From the NCBI GenBank assembly GCA_903898855.1, contig CAIUHB010000028.1, positions 1 through 20,472 on the forward strand: a DNA stretch of 20,472 nt. Reading direction: 5' to 3'. The stretch's first letter is position 1. Every line of letters begins with the position of its first letter. Origin of the DNA: an uncultured Actinomycetes bacterium. Its GTDB lineage: Bacteria; Actinomycetota; Actinomycetes; Nanopelagicales; Nanopelagicaceae. A program made the position numbers and the translations under genes. The notes beneath the pieces were generated by a model, which was given only the letters and a program-made list of their open reading frames with translations, did not search any database and had not been told where the DNA came from. Below, piece by piece: positions 1-7,885 of this stretch.

Positions 1-782
1 CGTGCATTCTTCTTCACGATAATTTCAACAACCGCAGAGTGGAGTGAGTCCGAGGAGTAGATCGGAGCTGTGCAGCCTTCGACATAGTGAATGTATGAGC
101 CCTCATCAGCAATGATTAGTGTGCGTTCGAACTGACCCATATTCTCGGTATTAATACGGAAATAGGCCTGAAGTGGAATATCAACGTGTACGCCCTTTGG
201 TACGTAGATAAACGAGCCACCGGACCATACTGAAGTGTTGAGTGCGGCAAATTTATTGTCGCCAACTGGAATTACAGTTCCGAAATACTCTTTGAATAGT
301 TCTGGGTATTCGCGTAGACCAGTATCGGTATCAACGAAGATGACTCCCTGCTTCTCCAAATCCTCACGGATAGAGTGGTAAACAACTTCAGATTCATATT
401 GAGCCGCAACGCCAGAGACCAGCCGTTGCTTCTCGGCTTCTGGAATTCCCAATCGATCGTAGGTGTTCTTAATATCTTCTGGCAGATCATCCCAAGTTTG
501 TGCTTGCTTCTCGGTGGATCGAACAAAGTACTTAATTGTGTCGAAGAAGATACCGGTTAGGTCTGAACCCCATGTTGGCATTGGCTTCTTCTCAAATAGG
601 TCTAAGCCTTTAAGGCGTAGATCTAACATCCACTGCGGTTCACTCTTCTTCGCCGAGATATCGCGAACGACCTCTTCGTTAAGTCCGCGGCGCGAATTAG
701 CGCCGACATCGTTCTTATCTGACCAACCGTATTCGTAGGTACCAATACCATCGAGTTCTGGATGAGTTGCGGTCTCGCTCAT
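1..782 (-). CDS. sufB: Fe-S cluster assembly protein SufB, N-terminal part (3' end beyond window)
   Basis: SufB is the scaffold subunit of the cytosolic SufBCD complex that builds Fe-S clusters. I translated the minus strand from the ATG at 782 to the left edge: about 260 residues in an open frame with no stop. Recognisable SufB blocks are [13 protein letters not shown] (51-63), [22 protein letters not shown] (about 184-205, given here as key landmarks) and [21 protein letters not shown] (from 233). A full SufB is about 470-480 residues, so roughly the first half is visible. The start codon overlaps the TAA of sufR by one base (TAATG), which points to translational coupling and one transcript. 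sufD, sufC and the cysteine desulfurase would be expected further left. The VEGCTAP region, where as I recall mycobacterial SufB carries an intein, is uninterrupted here. Identity is very secure. Confidence 0.96.
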   Translation of the reverse strand, partial: MSETATHPELDGIGTYEYGWSDKNDVGANSRRGLNEEVVRDISAKKSEPQWMLDLRLKGLDLFEKKPMPTWGSDLTGIFFDTIKYFVRSTEKQAQTWDDLPEDIKNTYDRLGIPEAEKQRLVSGVAAQYESEVVYHSIREDLEKQGVIFVDTDTGLREYPELFKEYFGTVIPVGDNKFAALNTSVWSGGSFIYVPKGVHVDIPLQAYFRINTENMGQFERTLIIADEGSYIHYVEGCTAPIYSSDSLHSAVVEIIVKKNA

Positions 783-1504
783 TATTTGCCCTTTCCGGAC
801 TTGTTTAATGGTGCAGATGTGGGAATGAATGTCGTGCATACACCTTCGCCATGTGCGATGGTGGCTAAACGTTGAACGTGGGTACCCAGCAATTCTGAGA
901 AGGCTTGAGTTTCGGCTTCGCAGAGTTCTGGAAATTCAGCAGCCACATGAGCTATTGGGCAGTGGTTCTGACAGAGCTCCTCGCCTACTGCTCGCTTCTG
1001 GGTAGTTGCAGCAAATCCATCAGCGCTCAGAAATTGTGCGAGGGCTTTACTCTTCTCGGCGATCGTCTTCTTCTTGCTCAAAATTGGTTCGGCTCTTCGG
1101 GCAATATCTTGCGCGCGGTTTTCTGCAAATTCTTTTACCAGTGAAGCTCCGCTATTTGCTGAATGAGTTGCCATAAATTTGAGTGCTGAGACGGCCAGGT
1201 CGTCATAGGAGTGTTCAAATCGCTCGCGACCCAGGTCTGTCATAACAAAGACTTTTGAGGGGCGTCCGCGGCCGCGAAGATTGGCAACGGTCGGATATGG
1301 ATCCCGCGCAAAGAGGAGTCCGCTCTCCACCAAAGCATCTAAGTGGCGGCGAATTCCAGCTGGAGTAATAGCCAATTTCGCCGAGAGTTGGGCAGCAGTT
1401 GCTGGGCCGCCCTCCAAAATGGCTTTGGCGACCTGATCTCTGGTTCGATCCGGCAGGGTCTTTTTCACAACAGTAGTGTTGCGTAATTCCCTGATCTTCG
1501 CCAC
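782..1504 (-). CDS. sufR: Fe-S-sensing transcriptional regulator SufR
   Basis: A 240-residue DNA-binding protein, predicted to repress the suf operon when it holds an Fe-S cluster. The N-terminal part (about 20-85) is a winged helix-turn-helix of the ArsR/DeoR-like kind, with the recognition region [19 protein letters not shown] and a wing [13 protein letters not shown]. The C-terminal part holds four cysteines, C178, C182, C195 and C223, in the contexts [15 protein letters not shown] and GEGVC, matching the Fe-S ligand region of the SufR family. The start is GTG at 1504; no ATG lies near, and the frame begins in the divergent gap to ctaA. It is first in the operon and its TAA overlaps the sufB ATG. 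Four cysteines plus position in front of sufB make SufR far more likely than another DeoR-type regulator. Autoregulation is typical of the family but is inferred here. Confidence 0.93.
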   Translation of the reverse strand: MAKIRELRNTTVVKKTLPDRTRDQVAKAILEGGPATAAQLSAKLAITPAGIRRHLDALVESGLLFARDPYPTVANLRGRGRPSKVFVMTDLGRERFEHSYDDLAVSALKFMATHSANSGASLVKEFAENRAQDIARRAEPILSKKKTIAEKSKALAQFLSADGFAATTQKRAVGEELCQNHCPIAHVAAEFPELCEAETQAFSELLGTHVQRLATIAHGEGVCTTFIPTSAPLNKSGKGK

Positions 1505-1510
1505 TCTCGG

Positions 1511-1523
1511 GCGCCCTTGGCGC
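1511..1523. promoter_or_regulatory. Inverted repeat in the sufR-ctaA divergent gap, possible operator
   Basis: A perfect dyad GCGCC-CTT-GGCGC lies 7 bp upstream of the sufR GTG and about 28 bp upstream of the putative ctaA -10 box. Its place between two divergent genes, next to a self-regulating repressor gene, makes it a candidate SufR site. It does not clearly match any published SufR operator that I can recall, and short GC dyads arise by chance, so the call is tentative. Confidence 0.25.
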
Positions 1524-1551
1524 TGTGATAACGCCTACTCCCCTGGCTCGA

Positions 1552-1557
1552 TAGGGT
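1552..1557 (+). promoter_or_regulatory. Putative -10 box of ctaA, leaderless transcript
   Basis: TAGGGT fits the actinobacterial housekeeping -10 pattern TANNNT. It ends 6 bp before the GTG at 1564, so transcription would start on or next to the first base of the start codon. No Shine-Dalgarno sequence is present in front of ctaA, consistent with leaderless translation, which is common in Actinobacteria. No clear -35 box is visible at the normal distance. Confidence 0.5.
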
Positions 1558-1563
1558 TACCAA

Positions 1564-2463
1564 GTGAATCTCAAGAAGCCGGTTTTGACCGCACTGCTCG
1601 CCCTACAAGCGGGAATCGTTGTGACGGGTGGAGCGGTTCGTTTAACCGGTTCAGGTCTGGGCTGTCCTACCTGGCCGCAATGCACCAAGGGGTCTTTGAC
1701 TCCGGTAGCTCATCAAGCTCAGGGTCCGGTTCACTCCTGGATTGAGTTCTCCAATCGACTGCTCACTTTTGCACTGATCGTGGTTGCGCTAGCTGCACTT
1801 GTAGGGGCTTTTCGATGGGCGATCTCTGATTCCATAAAGCGAAAAGTGCGAGTCTTGGCAGCTATTCAATTTCTGGGAATCTTTGCTCAAGGAGTTCTCG
1901 GCGGCATAACAGTTCTCACGAAGTTAAACCCGATTCCCGTTGCCGGACATTTCCTTTTAAGTATTGGCCTAATCTCTGGTGCGCTTTCACTACGTCAGCT
2001 CGTACTAGGCGTTGCTTCCACCAATATCGCCCCAGTAACTCGCAAGCTATCGGCCGCGAATATCGCTCTAGCCTTGGTTGTCATCACTGTAGGAACGGTC
2101 GTAACCGGAAGCGGGCCCCACGCAGGCGACGCAGCTGCAAAAAGATTTCCTTTTAATCCAAAATCGGTGGCCTGGCTACATGCCGATTTAGTAATTGCAC
2201 TTCTCGCGCTCACTATTGGTTTGATTTTGATTGTAAAAGTCTCGGAGAGCGTGGAAGCTAAAGCCATCTTCGCTCCAGCAGTGAGAACCTTCCTTTACGT
2301 CGCACTCTCACAAGGAGCGATTGGCTACATTCAATATTTTACAAAGTTACCCGAATTTATAGTTGGGCTGCACCTGCTTGGTGCAACTTTGGTATGGATC
2401 TCAGCGTGGAATATTCATCTCAAAGGAAACGTTCTATACCTATCAGAGAAAAAAGAGAGATAA
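1564..2463 (+). CDS. ctaA: Heme A synthase (CtaA/COX15 family)
   Basis: CtaA oxidises the heme O methyl group to give heme A for aa3-type cytochrome oxidase; it is an integral membrane protein. The 299-residue product has about eight hydrophobic segments, near residues 7-25, 66-84, 97-115, 125-150, 163-182, 204-224, 238-256 and 264-282. Family marks are the cysteine pair C34/C40 in GLGCPTWPQC, H57 and E61 in HSWIEFSNR, H129 in VAGHFL, GTVVTGSGPHAG (176-188, H186), H206 in AWLHAD and H270 in VGLHLLG, supplying the conserved heme-ligand histidines and the catalytic glutamate. Length is normal. The GTG start at 1564 fits the family N-terminus and a leaderless promoter. It heads a plus-strand run into tkt with a 7-bp gap. 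ctaB, often near in relatives, is not in the window. Confidence 0.94.
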   Translation: MNLKKPVLTALLALQAGIVVTGGAVRLTGSGLGCPTWPQCTKGSLTPVAHQAQGPVHSWIEFSNRLLTFALIVVALAALVGAFRWAISDSIKRKVRVLAAIQFLGIFAQGVLGGITVLTKLNPIPVAGHFLLSIGLISGALSLRQLVLGVASTNIAPVTRKLSAANIALALVVITVGTVVTGSGPHAGDAAAKRFPFNPKSVAWLHADLVIALLALTIGLILIVKVSESVEAKAIFAPAVRTFLYVALSQGAIGYIQYFTKLPEFIVGLHLLGATLVWISAWNIHLKGNVLYLSEKKER

Positions 2464-2470
2464 CGAGCAC

Positions 2471-4534
2471 ATGACAATCAACTCAGCACCCTGGTCCGAA
2501 ATTGATGATAAAGCAGTTGCAGTAGCGCGTGCGCTCGCCGCAGATGCAGTGCAGAAAGTCGGCAACGGTCATCCCGGTACCGCAATGTCTCTGGCACCAG
2601 TTGCATACACTCTCTTTCAGCGCTTCTTGCGCCACGATCCAAAGCGCTCTGATTGGCTCGGTCGCGATCGTTTCGTCCTCTCCTGTGGTCACTCCTCACT
2701 TACTCTCTACATTCAGCTATTCCTCTCTGGCTATGGGTTAGAGCTCAAGGATCTACAAGAATTTCGGAGCGCCGGGTCTCTCACTCCAGGTCACCCAGAG
2801 TTTGGCCATACCAATGGCGTTGAAATTACAACTGGCCCATTGGGCTCTGGAATCTCAAGTGCGGTTGGCATGGCGATGGCAGCTCGTTATGAGAAAGGCC
2901 TGCTCGATCCAGAATCTGCGACCAAGCTCTTTGATCACAATATTTGGGTGATCTGCTCCGACGGAGATTTGCAGGAGGGCGTAAGCGCAGAAGCATCCTC
3001 ACTTGCAGGCACCCAGGGACTTGGAAACCTCAAAGTTATCTATGACGATAATCGAATCTCAATCGAGGGCGATACACATGTATCTTTCACGGAAGATGTA
3101 TCAGCGAGATATGTTGCCTATGGCTGGAAAGTAATTGATGTTCCTGCCCAGAAAGATGGCAATGTAGATCGAGTTGCACTTGAAGCCGCGATGAATGCAG
3201 CGGAGTCCGAGAGCTCAATTCCAACACTTATTCGCTTGCATAGCGTGATTGCTTGGCCAGCCCCCAAGGCGCAAGGAACCGCAAAGTCTCATGGTTCGGC
3301 CTTAGGTGCGGATGAGATTGCCGCAACAAAAATTGCCCTTGGCCTAGATCCAGAGAAGAACTTCCAAGTGCCTGATGAAGTTCTGGCCCATGCCCGCAAC
3401 GTGCAAAATCGTGGAGCTGAGGTATCGGCAGCCTGGGATAAAGAATTTGAAATCTGGAAGAGCAAGAATCCAGATAAGGCTGAGCTTCTAGCTCGTTTGG
3501 TAAAGCGCGAGCTACCTGCCGGTTGGGATAAGGCATTGCCTATCTTTGAAGCCGGAAAAGATATTGCAACTCGCGCCGCATCAGGAAAAGTTATTAATGC
3601 TATTGCAGAAGCACTACCCGAATTCTGGGGCGGATCTGCAGATTTAGCAGAGAGCAATAACACCACTATCGAAGAGTCAGGTTCATTCCTTCCAGCGACT
3701 AGTGCAATGAAGAACGTTGATCCATATGGTCGCTTAGTTCACTTTGGAATTCGCGAGCATGCGATGGGTGCAATCCTTAATGGAATAGCGCTTCACGGAT
3801 TGACCAAGCCTTTTGGTGGAACCTTCTTAGTATTTAGCGATTACATGCGTGGTGCGGTTCGCCTCGCAGCGCTCATGGATATTCCGGTTACCTTTGTCTG
3901 GACTCACGATTCTGTCGGTCTTGGCGAAGATGGCCCTACCCATCAACCCATCGAACATATTGCTTCGCTACGTTTGATTCCGAACTTTGCCGTGATTCGA
4001 CCTGCGGATGGAAATGAAACTTCTGTTGCTTGGAGTGAAGTCATTCGTCGAGCAAAGCCTGTTGGTTTTGCGCTCTCTCGCCAAAACCTCCCGGTTTATG
4101 ATCGCGCCAAGTGTGGCTCGGCTGAAGGAGTTCGCAAGGGCGCTTACGTGCTTTGCGATACGCCATCGACTCCAGATGTCATTCTGATTGCAACTGGATC
4201 TGAAGTTAGCGTTGCGGTTGCGGCTGCTGAGCTCTTGGCTAAAGATGGAATTGCTGCCCGCGTAGTTAGCGCACCATCTTTAGAGTGGTTTAAGGCCGAG
4301 GGCGCGGAGTACCGCGAATCAGTCCTTCCTTCTTCGGTGAAAGCTCGCGTCTCGATAGAGGCCGGAGTTACTGCAGGCTGGCGGGAATGGGTCGGCGATG
4401 CTGGAGAAATCGTCGGACTAGATCACTTCGGTGCATCAGCTAGTGCAGGACATCTCTTTAAAGAATTTGGTTTCACTCCGGAAAACGTGGCAGCCGCTGC
4501 CAAGAAATCTATCGCGAAAGTTGGTTCACACTAA
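2471..4534 (+). CDS. tkt: Transketolase
   Basis: Thiamine-diphosphate enzyme that moves two-carbon ketol units between sugar phosphates in the non-oxidative pentose phosphate pathway. The 687-residue product shows the usual three domains. In the ThDP-binding domain there are GNGHPG (31-36), SCGHSS (71-76), TPGHPE (105-110), GPLGSG (122-127) and the diphosphate/Mg motif running from SDGDLQEG (163-170) to N194 in DDNRISIEG. In the pyrimidine-binding domain the catalytic glutamate is E429 of GIREHAMG, with GLGEDGPTHQPIEH at 483-496. The C-terminal domain includes ATGSEV (574-579). The ATG at 2471 gives the family start; the reading frame stays open 36 codons further upstream, but that stretch lies inside ctaA and has no transketolase match. 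It is followed after 1 bp by tal. All key residues are present. Confidence 0.97.
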   Translation: MTINSAPWSEIDDKAVAVARALAADAVQKVGNGHPGTAMSLAPVAYTLFQRFLRHDPKRSDWLGRDRFVLSCGHSSLTLYIQLFLSGYGLELKDLQEFRSAGSLTPGHPEFGHTNGVEITTGPLGSGISSAVGMAMAARYEKGLLDPESATKLFDHNIWVICSDGDLQEGVSAEASSLAGTQGLGNLKVIYDDNRISIEGDTHVSFTEDVSARYVAYGWKVIDVPAQKDGNVDRVALEAAMNAAESESSIPTLIRLHSVIAWPAPKAQGTAKSHGSALGADEIAATKIALGLDPEKNFQVPDEVLAHARNVQNRGAEVSAAWDKEFEIWKSKNPDKAELLARLVKRELPAGWDKALPIFEAGKDIATRAASGKVINAIAEALPEFWGGSADLAESNNTTIEESGSFLPATSAMKNVDPYGRLVHFGIREHAMGAILNGIALHGLTKPFGGTFLVFSDYMRGAVRLAALMDIPVTFVWTHDSVGLGEDGPTHQPIEHIASLRLIPNFAVIRPADGNETSVAWSEVIRRAKPVGFALSRQNLPVYDRAKCGSAEGVRKGAYVLCDTPSTPDVILIATGSEVSVAVAAAELLAKDGIAARVVSAPSLEWFKAEGAEYRESVLPSSVKARVSIEAGVTAGWREWVGDAGEIVGLDHFGASASAGHLFKEFGFTPENVAAAAKKSIAKVGSH

Positions 4535-4535
4535 T

Positions 4536-5636
4536 ATGTCATCACTTCAAAAACTTTCCGATGCCGGCGTTTCAATCTGGCTAGATGATCTCTCACGTGA
4601 ACGACTAGAAAGTGGCTCATTAGCCGCCCTCATTGAAGGGTCTAACGTCGTAGGAGTAACTACCAATCCAAGTATCTTCTCTGCCGCCATCAGCGGTTCG
4701 GAGAAGTATTCAGCCGATATTAAGAAGCTGGCATCACAAGGTGCCTCGATTGCCGATATCGTCACCAAGCTAACTACCGATGATGTTCGAAACGCTTGCG
4801 ATCTCTTTGCGCCTACCTTTGAAGCAACCCTTGGCGTAGATGGTCGAGTATCGATTGAGGTCGATCCAGAGCTTGCCTATAACGCAGAGGCGACGATTGC
4901 GCGTGGCCTTCAACTCGCTGCCTTGGTCAACCGCCCCAATCTACTTATCAAAGTTCCAGCTACTCTAGAAGGACTTCCTGCGATTGAAGAACTCACCGCC
5001 CGCGGTATCAGCGTTAACGTAACTCTCATCTTTAGCGTAGAGCGATATGAAGCAGTGATGGATTCCTATCTCCGTGGACTCGAGCGCAGAATTGGCAAGG
5101 GCGAAGCGATTGATCAGATTCATTCGGTCGCCTCATTCTTTATTAGTCGAATTGATGCTGAAATTGATAAGCAACTTGATGGCACGACTCCTAACTCACC
5201 ACTTCGCGGCGTAACGGCTATTGCTAATGCACATGTCGCTTACAACGCTTACCTCAAGGTTTTACAGAGTGCTCGAGTCCAAGCTATTCACAGCCATGGT
5301 GGTCATATGCAGCGACCATTGTGGGCTTCTACCGGCGTTAAAGATAAGGCCTATGACTCCACTCGCTATGTGGTTGAACTTGTTGCTGCAAATTGCGTAA
5401 ACACCATGCCAGAGGGCACGCTCAATGAAGTTCGCGCGCATGGAGAAGTCAAAGGTAACACCATCACCTCGAATATCACTCGCTCGGAAGAGCAAATCTC
5501 GCAATTAGCTGGCGCCGGTATTGATTTGGCTGCGGTAACAGAACATCTTGAAGTAGATGGCGTAAAGAAGTTCATCGCCGCTTGGGAAGAGTTGCTCGCC
5601 AATATCGCCAATATCGCCAGGGTAGCTCAGGCCTAA
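4536..5636 (+). CDS. tal: Transaldolase
   Basis: Transfers a dihydroxyacetone unit from sedoheptulose 7-phosphate to glyceraldehyde 3-phosphate, acting with transketolase. The 366-residue product belongs to the longer actinobacterial/cyanobacterial type. Marks are SIWLDDLSRERL (13-24), GVTTNPSIF (40-48), the Schiff-base lysine K139 in NLLIKVPAT, and NVTLIFSVERYEAV shortly after. The ATG at 4536 lies one base after the tkt stop, so the genes are surely cotranscribed; the frame is open further upstream inside tkt but that part is not transaldolase-like. The C-terminus carries the short repeat ANIANIA encoded by a 9-bp tandem repeat. In many relatives zwf follows tal; here pgi follows directly. 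Confidence 0.97.
   Translation: MSSLQKLSDAGVSIWLDDLSRERLESGSLAALIEGSNVVGVTTNPSIFSAAISGSEKYSADIKKLASQGASIADIVTKLTTDDVRNACDLFAPTFEATLGVDGRVSIEVDPELAYNAEATIARGLQLAALVNRPNLLIKVPATLEGLPAIEELTARGISVNVTLIFSVERYEAVMDSYLRGLERRIGKGEAIDQIHSVASFFISRIDAEIDKQLDGTTPNSPLRGVTAIANAHVAYNAYLKVLQSARVQAIHSHGGHMQRPLWASTGVKDKAYDSTRYVVELVAANCVNTMPEGTLNEVRAHGEVKGNTITSNITRSEEQISQLAGAGIDLAAVTEHLEVDGVKKFIAAWEELLANIANIARVAQA
5596..5619 (+). repeat. 9-bp tandem repeat in the 3' end of tal
   Basis: The unit TCGCCAATA is present 2.7 times without a mismatch. It encodes the ANIANIA stretch close to the transaldolase C-terminus. Because the unit is three codons, a change in copy number would keep the frame. It is short and may have no function. 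Confidence 0.7.
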
Positions 5637-5638
5637 TT

Positions 5639-7174
5639 ATGGCAATCAAGCTCTCTGGTCCAGCTCTAACTGCCCTCAATCGTGAGGGCGCAACGTACCT
5701 AGATTTACTTAGCAGCGCTCCGCTCCTAGCTCAAGGTGATTACACGTTATGGGGCAAAGCGGCCGAGAGCGAGGCACAAGTACGAGTGGGCTGGGTAGAT
5801 CTCTTTGAAAGTTCACGCGAGCTACTCCCCCAATTAGATGCACTCTATGCCTGGTCTCGCAGCAAAGGTTTCACCAATATTATTTTGGCTGGAATGGGCG
5901 GATCATCACTCGCCCCGGAAGTTCTGGCTAAGAGTTTCGGTAAAACTCTCACTGTTCTTGATTCAACCGATCCAGAGCAGATTTTGGCTGCTATACCTGC
6001 CACATTCGAACAGACCGTCATAGTTGTTGGTTCAAAATCTGGCTCCACCATTGAAACTGCATCACAGCGTGCGCTCTTTGAACGTTTGATTTCACAAGCT
6101 GGGCTCAATCCAGCAGAGCACATCGTTGTTGTCACGGATCCAGGTTCACCACTTGATCTTGATGCCCGCAGCAATGGGCTTCGAACCATCAACGCCAATC
6201 CCAATGTTGGTGGACGCTATAGCGCTCTAACAGCTTTTGGTCTGGTGCCAGCCGCCCTCATGGGTATTGATACCTCACTTCTACTCGACGATGCATCTCA
6301 CATTACACACCATTTTGATTCGGCTGCAGCCATTGCCACTTTGCTCTATGAACTCACCGACCAGGCCATTGCATTTTATGATTCCGGCTCTAACGTTCCC
6401 GGTCTTTCGGATTGGATCGAGCAACTCGTTGCCGAGTCAACCGGCAAGGAGCAAAAGGGTCGACTTCCCGTCGTTATAGAGAACGCTCATGCTGCAGTCG
6501 GAGGAAAAATATTTACCGTCGCCTTCGCTGGCGCCAGCGCGGACCTGATTGTCGAAGGCTCACTCGGTGAGCAATTCATACTCTGGGAGTATGTGACCGC
6601 ACTTTTGGGTCGCGCAATTGGAATTGATCCATTTAATCAGCCCAATGTCACCGAAGCTAAGGAGCGCACCTCTGCGCTGCTCGCTAAATGGAGCACCGGG
6701 GATGATGCGGTTGCTGCACCAATCTTTGAAGAGGGTTCTGTACAAGTATTCGGCAATGGCAAAGGCGGCTCTTTACAAGAGATTGTTGCGAACTTCCTGA
6801 ACCAAGATAATTACTATTTCTCGGTCATGGCCTATCTCAGTCGCCCCGGAGAACATCAAGTGGCGGAGCTGCGAGAGTTAATTGCTGAGCGGAGTTCTAA
6901 ACCAACCACATTTGGTTGGGGCCCACGCTTTTTGCACTCAACTGGACAGTTCCACAAGGGTGGTCAACTCAACGGCGCATTCATCCAAATCACCTCTGAA
7001 CATGAACGCGATCTTGAGATTCCAGGCAAGCCCTTTACCTTTGGAAAATTGATTGCTGCTCAAGCGCTGGGCGATGGAGAGGCGCTAACAAGTAGAAATT
7101 TGCCACTTCTTCGTATCCACCTCAAAAACCGAGGTAGTGCTATTGAAGAGCTATTAAAAGCTTTTAAGAATTAA
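5639..7174 (+). CDS. pgi: Glucose-6-phosphate isomerase
   Basis: Interconverts glucose 6-phosphate and fructose 6-phosphate, linking tkt/tal products to glycolysis. The 511-residue product has the two SIS sugar-phosphate domains of the family: ILAGMGGSSLAPEV (82-95), the phosphate-binding loop GSKSGSTIET (131-140), R193 in NVGGRYSALT, the catalytic-base glutamate E266 in LVAESTGK, the lysine of a PGI signature-like NQPNVTEAK (K341), and FLHSTGQFHKGG (431-442). This sequence type resembles the divergent isomerase placed beside or fused to transaldolase in several actinobacteria and cyanobacteria, rather than the E. coli type. The ATG at 5639 is two bases after the tal TAA. Its stop overlaps the stop of the convergent rbpA. 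A bifunctional phosphoglucose/phosphomannose isomerase is less likely given the length and signatures. Confidence 0.94.
   Translation: MAIKLSGPALTALNREGATYLDLLSSAPLLAQGDYTLWGKAAESEAQVRVGWVDLFESSRELLPQLDALYAWSRSKGFTNIILAGMGGSSLAPEVLAKSFGKTLTVLDSTDPEQILAAIPATFEQTVIVVGSKSGSTIETASQRALFERLISQAGLNPAEHIVVVTDPGSPLDLDARSNGLRTINANPNVGGRYSALTAFGLVPAALMGIDTSLLLDDASHITHHFDSAAAIATLLYELTDQAIAFYDSGSNVPGLSDWIEQLVAESTGKEQKGRLPVVIENAHAAVGGKIFTVAFAGASADLIVEGSLGEQFILWEYVTALLGRAIGIDPFNQPNVTEAKERTSALLAKWSTGDDAVAAPIFEEGSVQVFGNGKGGSLQEIVANFLNQDNYYFSVMAYLSRPGEHQVAELRELIAERSSKPTTFGWGPRFLHSTGQFHKGGQLNGAFIQITSEHERDLEIPGKPFTFGKLIAAQALGDGEALTSRNLPLLRIHLKNRGSAIEELLKAFKN
7154..7167. repeat. Perfect 14-bp AT-rich palindrome at the pgi/rbpA junction
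   Basis: TTAAAAGCTTTTAA reads the same on both strands, lies within the last codons of pgi (LLKAF), and is 3 bp outside the rbpA stop. With no loop it would form a weak hairpin. It sits where ends of two convergent transcripts must be made, so a role in transcript ends is possible but unproven. Confidence 0.35.
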
Positions 7175-7506
7175 TCTTCTCCGCGAAGTGCGGCTAGTGC
7201 ATCTGCCAAAATCTTGGCAGCTTCAGCCTCGGTGCGACGCTCTTTTACATATGCCAAGTGAGTCTTGTATGGCTCATTCTTGGTTGGCATCGGCGGCTTA
7301 TCCTTATTAAGGCCTGCTGGATAACCACATCGTGGGCAATCCCATTCCTCTGGAATCGCAACTGTTCCGTCATTGGCAAATGAAGGGGTGGTCTCATGAC
7401 CATTGGCACACCAATATGAGACTCGGAAGCGAGCGATAGCTTCGCCGCGCTCCGCCTCGCCCATTGGACCTGCGCCGACACGACTGCCGCGAATTGCGCT
7501 ACCCAT
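7171..7506 (-). CDS. rbpA: RNA polymerase-binding protein RbpA
   Basis: RbpA binds RNA polymerase and group 1/2 sigma factors and aids open-complex formation; it is specific to Actinobacteria. The 111-residue product starts with AIRGSRVGAGPMGEAERGE, which closely resembles the Streptomyces RbpA N-terminus as I know it. The core domain has zinc-type ligands C33, H37, C57 and C60 (WCANGHE, WDCPRCG). A basic linker with NEPYKTHLAYVKERR (77-91) leads into the C-terminal sigma-interaction helix pair (AKILADALAALR). The ATG at 7506 is preceded by a good ribosome site AAGGAG (7512-7517). It lies 62 bp after secG; no promoter is convincing in that gap, so cotranscription with secG is possible. Its TAA overlaps the pgi TAA in the palindrome TTAA. 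Confidence 0.95.
   Translation of the reverse strand: MGSAIRGSRVGAGPMGEAERGEAIARFRVSYWCANGHETTPSFANDGTVAIPEEWDCPRCGYPAGLNKDKPPMPTKNEPYKTHLAYVKERRTEAEAAKILADALAALRGED
7203..7220 (+). terminator. Possible pgi terminator hairpin inside antisense rbpA
   Basis: CTGCCAA-AATC-TTGGCAG is a perfect 7-bp stem with a 4-nt loop, starting 29 bp after the pgi stop codon. No U-tract follows, so it would be a U-less hairpin of the sort proposed for Actinobacteria. The same bases encode AAKILAD of RbpA on the other strand, so the dyad may come from coding only. Confidence 0.3.
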
Positions 7507-7568
7507 ATGAACTCCTTAGTTAGATTCTTGCTCGATAAACAAATTCTTGTCTCTGAAAATTCCGAAAT

Positions 7569-7802
7569 TTAGGCGTTCTTGAGGAGCAAACCAAGTGCAA
7601 TCACGCTTGCAAACCAGAGTCCGCCGACAACAATTGTGATGCGATCAAGGTTGCGCTCTACTACGGATGAACCGCCATAGTTTGATGAGATGCCGCCACC
7701 GAAGAGATCGGAGAGTCCGCTGCCCTTACCCTTGTGAAGCAAGACCAAGAGAATCATCAAGACGCTAGTGATGATGAGTAGCAGCGAAAGTGTAAGAATC
7801 AC
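7569..7802 (-). CDS. secG: Protein translocase subunit SecG
   Basis: Small membrane subunit of the SecYEG protein-export channel. The 77-residue product has two membrane segments (about 2-22 and 54-74) and the family core between them: LLHKGKGSGLSDLFGGG, then SSNYGGSSVVERNLDRIT. The start is GTG at 7802 with ribosome site AGGAG (7809-7813). Position downstream of gap-pgk-tpiA is a well-known actinobacterial arrangement. An 83-bp gap separates it from tpiA; two TANNNT hexamers lie there (TATCCT, TACGCT) but neither has a matching -35, so an own promoter is uncertain. Confidence 0.95.
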   Translation of the reverse strand: MILTLSLLLIITSVLMILLVLLHKGKGSGLSDLFGGGISSNYGGSSVVERNLDRITIVVGGLWFASVIALGLLLKNA

Positions 7803-7885
7803 GTAAATCTCCTAGAGATGAACTAGTAACGAAAGAACAGCGTATGAGGCCTAAGGATACCTGTTTTTTCAGGCGGTTGAGCTGG

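Noticed and set aside
272..526. 84-codon open frame on the minus strand
   Set aside because: It lies in another frame inside sufB, which reads cleanly from 782 to the edge.
2363..2470. 36-codon upstream extension of transketolase
   Set aside because: It lies inside ctaA and has no transketolase similarity; the ATG at 2471 gives the family N-terminus. The same reasoning removes the extensions of tal (4431-4535) and pgi (5582-5638).
3289..3666. 125-codon open frame on the minus strand
   Set aside because: Antisense to the middle of tkt, where all transketolase motifs are intact; it has no start signal or recognisable domain.
7507..7568. Promoter for rbpA in the secG-rbpA gap
   Set aside because: No TANNNT hexamer with a fitting -35 was found; rbpA may be cotranscribed with secG.
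7860..7873. CCTG-TTTTTT-CAGG as a terminator after tpiA
   Set aside because: The stem is only 4 bp and the T-run is in the loop, not after the stem, so it does not form an intrinsic terminator.
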